28,417 nucleotides of DNA from JBHOQX01 sp042408595 (GCA_042408595.1 JBHOQX010000118.1:1-28417); one strand, 5' to 3'; positions 8,401 through 15,789 are shown, counted from the stretch's first letter. The notes: generated from the letters alone by a model not told the origin. A program made the numbers and translations.

Positions 8401-8828
8401 GAGACGGGCGACTGGCCAGGCAGGGTGAACGTGCCGCTGTCGAACTTCGCCTGCTGGTCAGGGCCATTCAGCGTCCGCGCGCCGGGGTCGATCACCAGCT
8501 TCTGGCGGTCCGCGCCGGTCACGGACGCGTTGCGCTGGCCCGTGCCTACATATGTGTCGGCGGCGGCCTTTTTGTTGACCAGATGCACCGTCCAGCTGAT
8601 GTCGGCGTCGGCGGCGGTGATCTCCTGCACCAGCGCGCCGTTCTGGTCGTAGGCGAAGAGCCGGAAGCGGGCGGCCTGCCGCTTGACGCGGCACTGGGCG
8701 TCCTTGTAGCCGCCGGCGGGGGGCGCGTGGTCGCCAGGGCGCTCCGGGCCGATGAAAAACTCGTCCGGGCTGTTCCCGAGGCGGGCGATCCCGATCGCCG
8801 GGTGGATTTTGATCGTCGTGATAGGCAT
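5427..8828 (-). CDS. LodA-like CTQ quinoprotein fused to a von Willebrand A domain
   Basis: The 1133-residue protein begins ITTIKIHPAIGIARLGNSP, the hallmark N terminus of LodA/GoxA amino-acid oxidases. These carry a cysteine tryptophylquinone, deaminate amino acids and release ammonia and H2O2. Family motifs are NCVGGAFYPGIE (Cys361) and MAVPWQSDFYACGSFWWP (Trp418/419), the likely Cys and Trp of the cofactor. Unlike classical LodA, it continues into a von Willebrand A domain (about 592-780) with an intact MIDAS: DRSGS (599-603), Thr680 in GGATS and Asp709 in MTDG. A beta-sandwich region rich in Pro/Gly follows (about 830-1010), then a helical Cys-containing tail with an Ala/Pro/Glu linker. 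There is no classical signal peptide. The start at 8828 is fixed by AGGGGG about 6 nt upstream and by the family N terminus. The partner lodB-like gene lies downstream. The substrate is unknown. Confidence 0.85.
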   Translation of the reverse strand: MPITTIKIHPAIGIARLGNSPDEFFIGPERPGDHAPPAGGYKDAQCRVKRQAARFRLFAYDQNGALVQEITAADADISWTVHLVNKKAAADTYVGTGQRNASVTGADRQKLVIDPGARTLNGPDQQAKFDSGTFTLPGQSPVSVPLGEIRTDDDGHLLVLGGFGKSSTPNNSGFSSFADNDGWHDDIADGPVTATVTLNGGGGTFTAVGAWVITAPPKFAPPLDNIITLYDRLFDYAVQQGWLTAPATPSYTQDIYPILERARTALATNASASGHHTWTHPVTSNALRSSIFNKLKAPGGGGGNMPELSAGPLNDGRLTATQYGVMQQWSSNNFTNDWAGPPAPPATITPAGLDRAALENCVGGAFYPGIEAGAFMISAPGIYQEPFRLNHGAVAPGDVTARMAVPWQSDFYACGSFWWPVPRPNNVIPDGASSYADWTRGIGSTADMVAEWHTLGFVVEQGGAYVEVDRCDSTYINLLTPSLNFADVPQGPGGMARKQALAVVFEVGSPGGAVALEWDSGPSHPRLQRLTTAPVSVGPTTPPGVATARLWLTYQTGAVGEVITDTVRVKHAASGRTWDIALRANTVARKKAAVALVLDRSGSMNEDRGDGGTKIQSLKEAAGIFVDVMLEQDGAAVIQYNQDAQQLAGVTALGPATDPFDSGRTTVKGAVAGLTAGGATSIGDGIFEGRQALNAASGYDTTTLVVMTDGKENSPRMIADVAGQINEQTFALGLGTPQNISAAALQTISGNHGGYLLITGAITTENRFLLTKYFLQILAGITNAQVVLDPQGELWPGATHRIPFQITDADGGMDVILLTPAPQLIDFRLETPTGQILDPPRAQLDPQAEFVRSQGVSYYRVGLPITISPDRPDQTGTWHALLQVGQPPIGVRGSAGDYTHGEGRRALPYNLLVHGYSDIAFRAAAHPSGFSPGATIALDAALSEYGAPFDRPAQVWAEVSGPDGSAWTVTLAPGAPGQYRGAFTAARPGIYRARVRAVGTSQRGWPFQREQTLTANVWQGGDRDASGDPNSDLVRWLHERDERLCRLLSCLLGGGLLTDEMQRRCRELGIDLESARACLKRYCASRSPLDADAAAEAAANPAPAEPARPAESSRPVVSEELAGLLRRLLGSSE

Positions 8829-9176
8829 ACATTCCCCCTGGTTGGCAGCGATGGGAGGTGGCAGGTACGCTGCAGCGCGCTGAGTCACACATCTTACCCA
8901 TTGAACGCCCGTCGAGCAGGAATTGGGGCCGCCTGTCTTCGGGAAGCATCGCCTCCTCGGCAGCGGCCGTACCTCAGCCCTGCTCCGCGATGCGTCACGC
9001 GCTTGCGGCGCCCTCTTGCTGATCACGAGGGGAGAGAAACGGGGGGCAGGGGCCAATGCCGAAACACGTCGTCACTCTCCATCCCGCTAAACCGCAACGA
9101 AGCGCAAGCGCAAAGCGGCCGTTCCGCTCTGCGTTTTGGTCCCGTTCCGTCGTTGCGCTGGAACTGGAGACGAAGA
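8829..9176. other. Spacer with a minus-strand stem-loop
   Basis: This stretch holds no supported gene. Its 9093-9157 part contains CGCAACGA and TCGTTGCG as outer arms with further G/C pairing inside (AGCGG/CCGCT). On the minus strand this follows the stop codon of the AlbA_2-type gene by about 20 nt and may end its transcript. The rest should hold the promoter of the LodA-like gene; a weak TAAGAT lies near 8895 on the minus strand, without a convincing -35 box. Confidence 0.4.
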
Positions 9177-10643
9177 CTACTTGAGGATATAGTACGTCCC
9201 GCGTTTCTCGCCGATCCGTAGCAGCAGCCCGCGCTCGACCAGGTCGGACAGGTCGCGCCGGATGGTCTCGGCGGAGACATCGGGGAACATCTCTTGCAGG
9301 TCGCGGTTGCCGATCCGGCGCTGCTCGGCGAGGTGCAGCAGCGCGGCGATCTGGCGCTCGTTGAGCCCCATCCGCGCCCACTCACGGGTATCTACCCCGG
9401 CGGCGTCCAGGCGGTCGTCGCCGATGTGGCCGCGCAGCGTGACAAGAAAGCCAGCGGCGGTCTCGCGGAACTCCGGCGGCGGCAGGCCGGCCTCGGCCAT
9501 CTGGCGCAGCATCCGGTCGATGCCGTAGCCGAGGCGCTCGATCAGGCCGATATCGGCGAGGGCCTGCACCAGCGTCTCGTTGCGCGAAAACCGCTCGTCG
9601 ACGATGTTCTGCACCGTCACGTGGCCCGGCAGCCGCCCCGGCGAGTAGCACTCCAGCCGGTCGGCGAACAGCGCGACGCGGATGCCCTCGCCGCGCACGC
9701 TGTAGTCGCGGTGGGCGACGGCGTTGACCAGCGCCTCGCGCACCGCGCCCTGCGGGAACTGCTGCCAATCCTGGCGCTCCAGGCCGACCATGCGGCTGCC
9801 GCGGCGCATGTTTTCGGAGAGCCACAGCTCGGCGCGGCGTACGGCTTCAGGCAGAGTGTCGCGCACATCTTCGCGCAGAAACTCGTCGCTCATCTCACGC
9901 CCGCGGTAGCGCACGAGCGTCACCTCGGCCTGCGGAAAGAAGCGCTCCACATCCCGGGCGAAGAGGAGCACGCCAGCATTAGTCGGGACAAAGCCAGAGG
10001 CTGGAGGCTGGAGATTGGAGGCGTGGGCGCCCGCGCCGGTCCCTAGCCCCCAGGCTCTCGCCCCTCGGTTCGCCAGCGCCCCACGGCGGAAGAGGAACCC
10101 GAGCGGGTCGGCCTCGGCGGCGGGGCCGGCGCGGCGGACGTATGCCTCGATCTTCGCCGGGTCGAGGTCGTCGAGTGTCGCATCCTCCGGCACGAGCCGT
10201 TCCCAGCGCGTCTCGCCGCGCTCCAGCAGCAGCCGACGTAGCGCATCGGGCGGGATCGGCTCGTCCGTTACGCCGCTCCGCCGCAGGTACTTGCCATGAA
10301 GGCTGTAGACATGCGGCAGCCCGGGCGGGACGGTGAGCAGCAGCAGGCGGGCACCGTTGTACTCCTCGACACGCGGCAGCGGCAGAACGAGCGGCGGGGT
10401 GCAGGCCAGCGCCGCGTCGAGCGCGGCCTCCTGCGCCGCAGCAACGTCCGCCAGGCCGTCCGGCTGGCGCCCCCGCCCACCCACGCCGACTACTACCGTG
10501 CCGCCCTGGGCGTTCGCCAGCGCGACCAGCGTCTGCGCCAGATCGTCGGGGCGGAATTTGCCGCGCACAAAGGCGAGGTGCTGCCCTTCACCCTGCGCCA
10601 GCAGCTCCGCGACCGTCTGCTCGCTCTCGCTCATCGCGCTCAT
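9177..10643 (-). CDS. AlbA_2/Schlafen-type ATP-binding transcriptional regulator
   Basis: A 488-residue protein with three parts. The N-terminal AlbA_2 (Schlafen AAA_4) nucleic-acid-binding domain covers about 15-130, with the ALANAQGGTVVVGV motif. A GHKL-type ATP-binding domain covers about 295-400 (REALVNAVAHRDY with the Asn box at 302-314, then ECYSPGRLPG). A winged helix of DeoR type lies at about 425-488 (LQEMFPDVSAETIRRDLSDLV). Such proteins are putative DNA-binding regulators; the ligand and targets are unknown. The start is uncertain: ATG at 10643 or 10634, neither with a clear ribosome binding site. Residues about 191-216 are unusual: they read ARAWGLGTGAGAHASNLQPP and interrupt the expected RRGAL...GFVPTNAGVLLF block. 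The DNA there (9992-10020) is a tandem repeat like those in the spacers, so it is probably an in-frame insertion. Confidence 0.8.
   Translation of the reverse strand: MSAMSESEQTVAELLAQGEGQHLAFVRGKFRPDDLAQTLVALANAQGGTVVVGVGGRGRQPDGLADVAAAQEAALDAALACTPPLVLPLPRVEEYNGARLLLLTVPPGLPHVYSLHGKYLRRSGVTDEPIPPDALRRLLLERGETRWERLVPEDATLDDLDPAKIEAYVRRAGPAAEADPLGFLFRRGALANRGARAWGLGTGAGAHASNLQPPASGFVPTNAGVLLFARDVERFFPQAEVTLVRYRGREMSDEFLREDVRDTLPEAVRRAELWLSENMRRGSRMVGLERQDWQQFPQGAVREALVNAVAHRDYSVRGEGIRVALFADRLECYSPGRLPGHVTVQNIVDERFSRNETLVQALADIGLIERLGYGIDRMLRQMAEAGLPPPEFRETAAGFLVTLRGHIGDDRLDAAGVDTREWARMGLNERQIAALLHLAEQRRIGNRDLQEMFPDVSAETIRRDLSDLVERGLLLRIGEKRGTYYILK
9992..10020 (-). repeat. Short tandem repeat inside the AlbA_2-type gene
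   Basis: The plus strand reads as imperfect units of GGCTGGA/GGCTGGAGATTGGAG within a coding region. It resembles the degenerate spacer repeats elsewhere in the window and lies in a stretch (about 9990-10075) that encodes a low-complexity loop between conserved blocks. Confidence 0.6.
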
Positions 10644-10792
10644 GGTCTGTCGTCGTCTCGTCGGAGGTTCCAGGAGCCGTGGGCGCTTCCGGAGAGCCCA
10701 TCGCCTCTCGTCTGGGGAGAGGTTTGTTGCGTGTACCAGGGGCCAGCACGGCCCCACTCTCAGCCCCGTCCCCCGGGTGCAGGAGGAATGCA

Positions 10793-10816
10793 GCCGCCAT
10801 CCAGGCGGATGGCGGC
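10793..10816 (-). terminator. Perfect 10-bp hairpin right after the DUF507 stop codon
   Basis: GCCGCCATCC (10793-10802) and GGATGGCGGC (10807-10816) pair perfectly around a 4-nt loop. On the minus strand the stem begins 1 nt after the DUF507 stop (10818-10820) and is followed by TGCATTCCTCC, not by a T run. It may end the DUF507 transcript or stabilise its 3' end; it separates DUF507 from the downstream AlbA_2-type gene. Confidence 0.6.
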
Positions 10817-10817
10817 G

Positions 10818-11117
10818 CTACAGGTCGTAGCCGCGCTTGCGGGCGACCTCTTCCTTGTGCTTACGGAAGAGAATGTCGCGCTCGGTGCCTTTGATCTCGC
10901 GCGAGTAGCTGGCCAGAATGCGCTCGACCTCGGCGTCGATCTCCTCCTCGCGCTTCAGGTCGGCGACGATGAAATCGTAGATCGCCTTGACCCGCGCCGC
11001 GCGCCCGACCCCCGGCCGCGCGCCCGGCGCCTCCTTGTAGGCCAGCAGGCCGCGCTGCTCCAGCTCGTCGTGCAGCCGCTCGGCGATCCGGCGGACCTTA
11101 TCCTCGGTGAGGCGCAT
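10818..11117 (-). CDS. DUF507 family protein
   Basis: A small charged protein of 99 residues, MRLTEDKVRRIAERLHDEL at the start and KHKEEVARKRGYDL at the end. This matches the DUF507 family, small soluble helical proteins found across several phyla with no established function. The middle AIYDFIVADLKREEEIDAEVE supports a mostly helical, possibly coiled structure; no membrane segment or catalytic motif is seen. The start ATG has GGAGGGAG close upstream. The gene is divergent from the ILVBL-like gene across a 254-bp spacer filled with repeat units of TCAGACGG and GATGACA type. A perfect hairpin follows its stop codon. Confidence 0.85.
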   Translation of the reverse strand: MRLTEDKVRRIAERLHDELEQRGLLAYKEAPGARPGVGRAARVKAIYDFIVADLKREEEIDAEVERILASYSREIKGTERDILFRKHKEEVARKRGYDL

Positions 11118-11331
11118 GGTGCTCCCTCCGCGGGTGATGACACGATGACAGGATGAGAAGTCAGACGATCCGTGGTCAGACGGTCAGACCGATGAGATCG
11201 AAGCACCTGTAGTTCCGGCTGGCTGGCAGGCTGTCTGAAGGCTGCCCCTCCGCACCTCCCCGTTGCAGACAGCTTCTACCCGCCTGACCTCTGCCTGTCT
11301 GGCTTCTGGCCCCAAATTATACCATCCCTTA

Positions 11332-11340
11332 TGCTACAAT
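11332..11340 (+). promoter_or_regulatory. Extended -10 promoter of the ILVBL-like gene
   Basis: TGCTACAAT (11332-11340) fits an extended -10 (TGnTACAAT). No good -35 box is visible 17 bp upstream, which is common for extended -10 promoters. The gene starts at 11372, so the leader would be about 25 nt with AAAGGAG before the ATG. Confidence 0.5.
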
Positions 11341-11371
11341 CGGGCCGCAACGCACAGCAAAGGAGAAGCCG

Positions 11372-13021
11372 ATGGCAACGGTGACAGGCGGCGATCTGGT
11401 CGCGCGCATGCTGCGCGAGGCCGGCGTGACGACGATCTTCACGCTCTGCGGCGGGCATATCGCCCCGATCTACGATGGCTGCCTCAACGAAGCGATCCGC
11501 ATCATCGACACACGCCACGAGCAGGGGGCGGCCTTCGCGGCGGACGCCTGGGCGCGGCTGACGCGCAACATCGGCGTGGCGGTCGTCACCGCCGGCCCCG
11601 GCGTGGCCAACGCCGTGACGGCCATGGCCAACGCGCTCCAGGCCGGTTCGCCGCTGCTCCTGCTCGGCGGCGCCGCGCCGACGGATGTGGCAGGGCGCGG
11701 CGCGCTGCAGGAGATGGCGCAGGTCGGCCTGCTGCAGCCGGTGAGCAAGTGGAGCGCGACGGTCGGCGAGGTGGCGCGCGTGCCGGAGGCGCTGGCGACG
11801 GCCATCCGCGTCGCGCTGAGCGGTCGGCCGGGCCCGGTCTTTCTGGAGCTGCCGTTCGATGTGCTGGGCGACACGGTTGAGGAGAGTCGGGTGCGCATCC
11901 CGCGTGGCTACCGCCCGACCGCCGCGGTCGCCCCGGCAGCCGATGGGGTGCGGGCGGCAGCGGCGCTGCTGCGCGCAGCGGAGCGCCCGGCGATTATGGG
12001 CGGTTCGCCGCTGGCCTGGGACGGCGCGGCGGAGGTGCTGGCCGCTCTGGCGTCCGCCCACGGCATCCCGGTCTACCTCAACGGCATGGGGCGCGGCTGC
12101 CTGCCGTGGCACCACCCGTGCTTTCTGCAGCATACTCGCTCGAAGGCGCTCAGGGAGGCGGATGTCGTGCTGCTGGCCGGCACGCCGCTCGACTTCCGCA
12201 TGAAGTATGGCGAGGCGATCAACCCGGCGGCCCAACTCATTCAGATCGAGCCGGAGGGTGCGCTGATCGGGCAGAACCGCGATGTCGCCGTCGGGTTGGT
12301 GGGCGACAGCCGACTGGCGCTGGAGCAGATCGCGGCGGCGCTGGAGGGCGGGCCGTGCTGGGATGGCTGGCTGGCAGACCTGCGCGCGGCAGAGGAGGCG
12401 CGCGCGGCGCGATTGCTGCCCGTGCTGGCGAGCGACAGCGCGCCGATCCATCACTATCGCTTCGCCGCGGCGATCGACGCCCTGGCGCAGGAGCACCCGG
12501 ACGCGATCCTGATCGGCGACGGCGGCGACATCGTGGCGACGGTCGCCAGGGTGGTGCGCCTGAACCGGCCGGGCCAGTGGCTCGACCCGGGGCCGCTCGG
12601 CTGCCTGGGGATCGGCGTGCCGTTCGCCCTGGCGGCGCAGGCGCTCCACCCGGAGCGGCGGGTGGTGGTGGTCAGCGGCGACGGCTCGTTCGGGCTGAAC
12701 GGCTTCGAACTGGAGACCGCGGCGCGCTTCAAGATGCCGATCGTCGTGGTGATCGGCAACGACCGGGGCTGGGGGCAGATCCGCAACCCGCAATTGGCGA
12801 TCTACGGGCCGGAGCGGGCGGTGGCGACGGCGCTGGGCGACACGCGCTACGAGCGGATGGCGGCGATGTGGGATGGCCACGGCGAGTTCGTCGAGCGGCC
12901 GGAGGAGCTGGAGCCGGCGATCGCGCGGGCGCTGGCGAGCGGCACGCCGGCGATCGTCAACGCGCTGCTCGACCCCGAGGCGCTGCTGATGATGGAAGGC
13001 GGCGGGTCGTATGTGCTGTAG
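11372..13021 (+). CDS. Thiamine-diphosphate enzyme, ILVBL/HACL2 (2-hydroxyacyl-CoA lyase) type
   Basis: A 549-residue protein with the three-domain TPP-enzyme fold. The N-terminal pyrimidine-binding domain has FTLCGGHIAPIYDGC (23-37) and the catalytic Glu50 in DTRHEQGAAFAADAWAR. The C-terminal domain has the TPP/metal motif starting GDGSFGLNGFE (436-446) and ending GNDRGWGQIRN. The N-terminal block is closer to eukaryotic ILVBL/HACL2 and their bacterial relatives than to biosynthetic acetolactate synthase. A carbon-carbon lyase acting on 2-hydroxyacyl-CoA or a related acyloin reaction is therefore the best guess. No regulatory subunit gene (ilvN) follows, which argues against branched-chain amino-acid synthesis. 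The start is supported by AAAGGAG. It is monocistronic, with a terminator about 220 nt downstream. Database pipelines may label it acetolactate synthase-like. Confidence 0.85.
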   Translation: MATVTGGDLVARMLREAGVTTIFTLCGGHIAPIYDGCLNEAIRIIDTRHEQGAAFAADAWARLTRNIGVAVVTAGPGVANAVTAMANALQAGSPLLLLGGAAPTDVAGRGALQEMAQVGLLQPVSKWSATVGEVARVPEALATAIRVALSGRPGPVFLELPFDVLGDTVEESRVRIPRGYRPTAAVAPAADGVRAAAALLRAAERPAIMGGSPLAWDGAAEVLAALASAHGIPVYLNGMGRGCLPWHHPCFLQHTRSKALREADVVLLAGTPLDFRMKYGEAINPAAQLIQIEPEGALIGQNRDVAVGLVGDSRLALEQIAAALEGGPCWDGWLADLRAAEEARAARLLPVLASDSAPIHHYRFAAAIDALAQEHPDAILIGDGGDIVATVARVVRLNRPGQWLDPGPLGCLGIGVPFALAAQALHPERRVVVVSGDGSFGLNGFELETAARFKMPIVVVIGNDRGWGQIRNPQLAIYGPERAVATALGDTRYERMAAMWDGHGEFVERPEELEPAIARALASGTPAIVNALLDPEALLMMEGGGSYVL

Positions 13022-13467
13022 GGGTGAGCGGATGAGCGGGTGAGACCGGACCGCGCACGACGCGCCGCGATCAAAAAACTGTCATCGCCGGACCCGGCCA
13101 TTTGCTACAGCGTATCGTAATCGGCGGTGGGGCCGGCAGCCACCGGCAGAGCGGTCCACGGGCGCGCTGTCGCAGGGGCGATGCCCTGTTTACCGCATAC
13201 GAGCGCACAATTACCGGCCGCGCCCGGGGATGGGGGATCTGGACGCACGGAGCGTCCTAACTTTTTCTTTACGATAGTTCGGATGAAAAAAGAGTCTACT
13301 TTCGGATCTAGTAATTTACGTGAACATGGATTATGATGGTGAAGCACTTGCGCGGACATACCTCCTTCATCTCACCCTCGATCACGGCGGGCGCTACACG
13401 CCTGCCGCCGGTCGGCGCAGCCCGGCGGCGCGGCCCCGAGCGGAGTGCGAACTAATGGACGACTCAT
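13022..13467. other. Long spacer with AT-rich island
   Basis: No supported gene. It opens with GGATGAG/GGGTGAG repeat units (13022-13046), then G/C-rich sequence with a small CAGGG/CCCTG hairpin near 13174, a terminator at 13241-13270 and an AT-rich island (about 13258-13340) that stands out from the surroundings and is a likely site for the promoter of the downstream surface cassette. A G/C hairpin with 8-bp arms lies at about 13387-13407. Confidence 0.5.
13241..13270 (+). terminator. Intrinsic terminator downstream of the ILVBL-like gene
   Basis: GGACGC (13241-13246) and GCGTCC (13252-13257) form a 6-bp stem with loop ACGGA, followed by TAACTTTTTCTTT. This is the clearest Rho-independent signal in the window and probably ends the transcript from 11372-13021. 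Confidence 0.75.
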
Positions 13468-13540
13468 GGAATGTCGCTCATTCCTGGCTGCATGTCTTCG
13501 TGCAGCCGGGGAAAACTCGCACATCCGGCACTTCGCCGGA
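13468..13540 (+). promoter_or_regulatory. Structured leader of three consecutive hairpins
   Basis: Three perfect or near-perfect stems follow each other before the surface-protein gene. Stem 1 is GGAATG/CATTCC (13468-13484). Stem 2 is GGCTGCATG/CGTGCAGCC with a TCTT loop and one T-G pair (13486-13507). Stem 3 is TCCGGC/GCCGGA (13524-13540). Between stems 2 and 3 lies an unpaired GGGGAAAACTCGCACA. The ribosome binding site GGGGGAG (13552-13558) follows at once. The layout suggests an RNA element or riboswitch-like leader, but I could not match it to a known class. Confidence 0.5.
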
Positions 13541-13560
13541 CCATTCTACGTGGGGGAGAT

Positions 13561-15789
13561 ATGGACGCCCAGACCGCTCCGCGGCGCCGAAGCCGCACCC
13601 ACGCCATGCGCGTGCCAGCCCTGCTGCTGATCGCCCTGATCGCCGTAGCCGCCCTGTTCGCGCCAGCCGGCCCGGACGCCGCATTCGCTGGCGGGAGCAA
13701 TACCCTCTATCCCGCCGGGTCTGGCACGAACGGCTTCCGTGCGAACATCGAATGGCGCACCAGCAACTACGCCGGCGCCGCTTTGAAACGCCGCACCCTG
13801 ATTTTCGCCTACGTCAAAGCGGGCGAATACATCCAGGTGGCATCGAGCGCAGTCGGCATCAGCCGGACCGCTGGCAGTGTCACCACCACCGGCGACATCT
13901 TTATCTACAATCCGGGATTGATCAACATCGGCGTCAACAAGGAAAAGATCGGCCAGGAGACGCTGACCGGCCAGAATGACCCGCTGGTCCCGTCGGCGGC
14001 GAACGCCTCGTTCAGCTGCCTGGCGCAGCGGGCGGCGAACCCTGGCATCCCGGGGTTGGGGCAGATTCGCACCCGGGCGCAGGAGCTGGCCGGGCCGAAG
14101 CCAAGCGCGAATTCTGATGCGTACGATGCATGCTTCTACCGCGCGCCGGTCACCGGAATCTACAACATCATTTTCACCGGGCCGGCCGGCAGCAACAGCG
14201 ACCTCGATCTCCAGCCGAGCGGCGTGATCGAGAGCCGGACCGGCGGCCCGAATTTCGGCCCGGAGCAGGGGGCATCGGTCTCAACCTGGGATGTGACCAT
14301 TCGCGCCGCGAACGCCAGCGGGGGCATCGGCGAGCAACAGTTCACAGGCCGGCTGTTCGCCTACTATATCTCGGCGATCACCGGCGGGAACAACCGGCCG
14401 CTCTATCCTTCGTTCTACACTGTGACCAATGACGGCTACCGCTACCGGATCGACCTGCGCGGGCTCGACCCCTGGGGCTTCATCCTGTTCGCGAACAGTG
14501 TCGGCTTTTTTGATAGCGATGGCGTCACGCCGCTCTACCACGACATCATGGCGGATCCGACCTGCTCGACCGGCACCAATGCCCAGAACCAGCTCACGTG
14601 TCTGCAGGGCGGCGTCTCCGTCCAGCGGCCAGAATTTCCGATCTTCGCCGCCCCGCCGGACAACGAGACGCTGACGGCGCTCGGCATCCCGCTGGAGCCG
14701 GTCGTGCCGGATATCATCAGCGATCTCAAGTTCGTCGGTACGAACCGGACGGACAACAAGAGCGTCATCGGCACCGGCGGCGCGTTCTCGTATACGACCA
14801 AGTTCGGCACGATCGACCTGCTGGTGATCAGCCGAGACGGCCAGAACTTCGACCCGACCAACCCGCAAAATGCGACGATCTATGGCAGGCGCCAGCCGGG
14901 GCCGCAGACGATCCTCTGGGATGGGCTGGACAACTCTGGCGTGCCGTTCCCGGTCGGCACCTATCGGGTGAAACTTGCGCTCAAGGGCGGCGAGATACAC
15001 TTCCCGATCCTGGATGCCGAGAACAGCACCCAGGGCGGCCCAACCTTCACTCTGCTGAACCCGGTCAACGGCGTTTGCCCGCCGGGCCCGAACGGGACGC
15101 CGCTCTGCACGGCCGCTTACTACGATGACCGCGGCTATCGCACGCTGAACAACACGGTCGTCGGCGAGGTCAACGGCCCGCTGTGCCCTGGCAACCCGGG
15201 GGGCCCGCCGGCGCAGCCGGTCAGCGGCCTGGTCACCGGGCCGACCGGCGTGATCGGCCTCAAGCCATTCGACAGCGCCAGCACGCAGCGCGCGTACGGC
15301 CTGCCAGGGAGCCTGCCGAGCGGCGGCAACGCCGGGCAGAATTGCAGCCCCAATGGCTCCTTCGGCGATACCAAGGGCCTGGATATCTGGGCTGCGGTGC
15401 CGGGCGAACAGGTCGAAGCGGAGCTGGAGATCATCGAGAGCGCGACGGCGATCACCTTGTCCGATTTCTCGGCGACACGCCAGGGCGATGCGATCGCGGT
15501 GCGCTGGACGACCGGCGCCGAGATCGATAGCTTCACGTTCCGCATCTGGCGCAGCACCGACGGCCGGCGCGCAAACGCCGAGCCGGTGGCCGAGATCCCC
15601 GCGCGTGGCAAAGGTGGCGCGGGCGCCAGCTATGAGTGGATCGACCGCAGCTTGGGGCCGGGGAAGCGCGCCACCTACTGGCTGCAGGAGATCGACGTGC
15701 GCGGCCAGGTGACCGAGTACGGGCCCGCGCGCGGTGGCAGCCCGAACGACTGGAGCGGCGTCCTGACGTTTCTGCCGCGCGTGCAGTAA
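13561..15789 (+). CDS. Large exported surface protein of unknown function
   Basis: A 742-residue protein. An Arg-rich start (APRRRSRTHAMR) and hydrophobic core (VPALLLIALIAVAALFA), with a probable cut after DAAFA, form a signal peptide. The mature part is rich in Gly, Asn, Thr and beta strands, with several Cys residues in the middle that could form disulfides. It includes segments resembling FlgD-like/Ig folds (TILWDGLDNSGVPFPVGTYRVKL). Residues about 648-735 (ITLSDFSATRQGDAIAVRWT, then EIDSFTFRIWRS and YWLQEIDVRG) resemble the beta-sandwich found near the C terminus of many exported proteins, including type IX cargo in Bacteroidota. No anchor follows. GGGGGAG next to ATG 13561 fixes the start; an upstream in-frame ATG lies inside a leader hairpin. 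It heads the cassette with the LPPTG protein and the C25 peptidase. Confidence 0.8.
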   Translation: MDAQTAPRRRSRTHAMRVPALLLIALIAVAALFAPAGPDAAFAGGSNTLYPAGSGTNGFRANIEWRTSNYAGAALKRRTLIFAYVKAGEYIQVASSAVGISRTAGSVTTTGDIFIYNPGLINIGVNKEKIGQETLTGQNDPLVPSAANASFSCLAQRAANPGIPGLGQIRTRAQELAGPKPSANSDAYDACFYRAPVTGIYNIIFTGPAGSNSDLDLQPSGVIESRTGGPNFGPEQGASVSTWDVTIRAANASGGIGEQQFTGRLFAYYISAITGGNNRPLYPSFYTVTNDGYRYRIDLRGLDPWGFILFANSVGFFDSDGVTPLYHDIMADPTCSTGTNAQNQLTCLQGGVSVQRPEFPIFAAPPDNETLTALGIPLEPVVPDIISDLKFVGTNRTDNKSVIGTGGAFSYTTKFGTIDLLVISRDGQNFDPTNPQNATIYGRRQPGPQTILWDGLDNSGVPFPVGTYRVKLALKGGEIHFPILDAENSTQGGPTFTLLNPVNGVCPPGPNGTPLCTAAYYDDRGYRTLNNTVVGEVNGPLCPGNPGGPPAQPVSGLVTGPTGVIGLKPFDSASTQRAYGLPGSLPSGGNAGQNCSPNGSFGDTKGLDIWAAVPGEQVEAELEIIESATAITLSDFSATRQGDAIAVRWTTGAEIDSFTFRIWRSTDGRRANAEPVAEIPARGKGGAGASYEWIDRSLGPGKRATYWLQEIDVRGQVTEYGPARGGSPNDWSGVLTFLPRVQ

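Noticed and set aside
6573..9221. An 882-residue open frame on the plus strand opposite the LodA-VWA gene
   Set aside because: Arg/Ala/Asp-rich composition without domains, no ribosome binding site; it mirrors the codon pattern of a GC-rich gene with strong family motifs on the minus strand.
11276..12880. A 534-residue minus-strand frame opposite the ILVBL-like gene
   Set aside because: Arg/His/Gln-rich, no recognisable domain, and the plus strand has complete TPP-enzyme motifs and a good start.
11372..13021. Acetolactate synthase for branched-chain amino acids (IlvB)
   Set aside because: No ilvN or other ilv gene nearby, and the N-terminal block matches the ILVBL/HACL2 type better.
13127..13336. 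69-residue plus-strand frame across the terminator after the ILVBL-like gene
   Set aside because: It reads through a clear intrinsic terminator, lacks a ribosome binding site and has no family resemblance.
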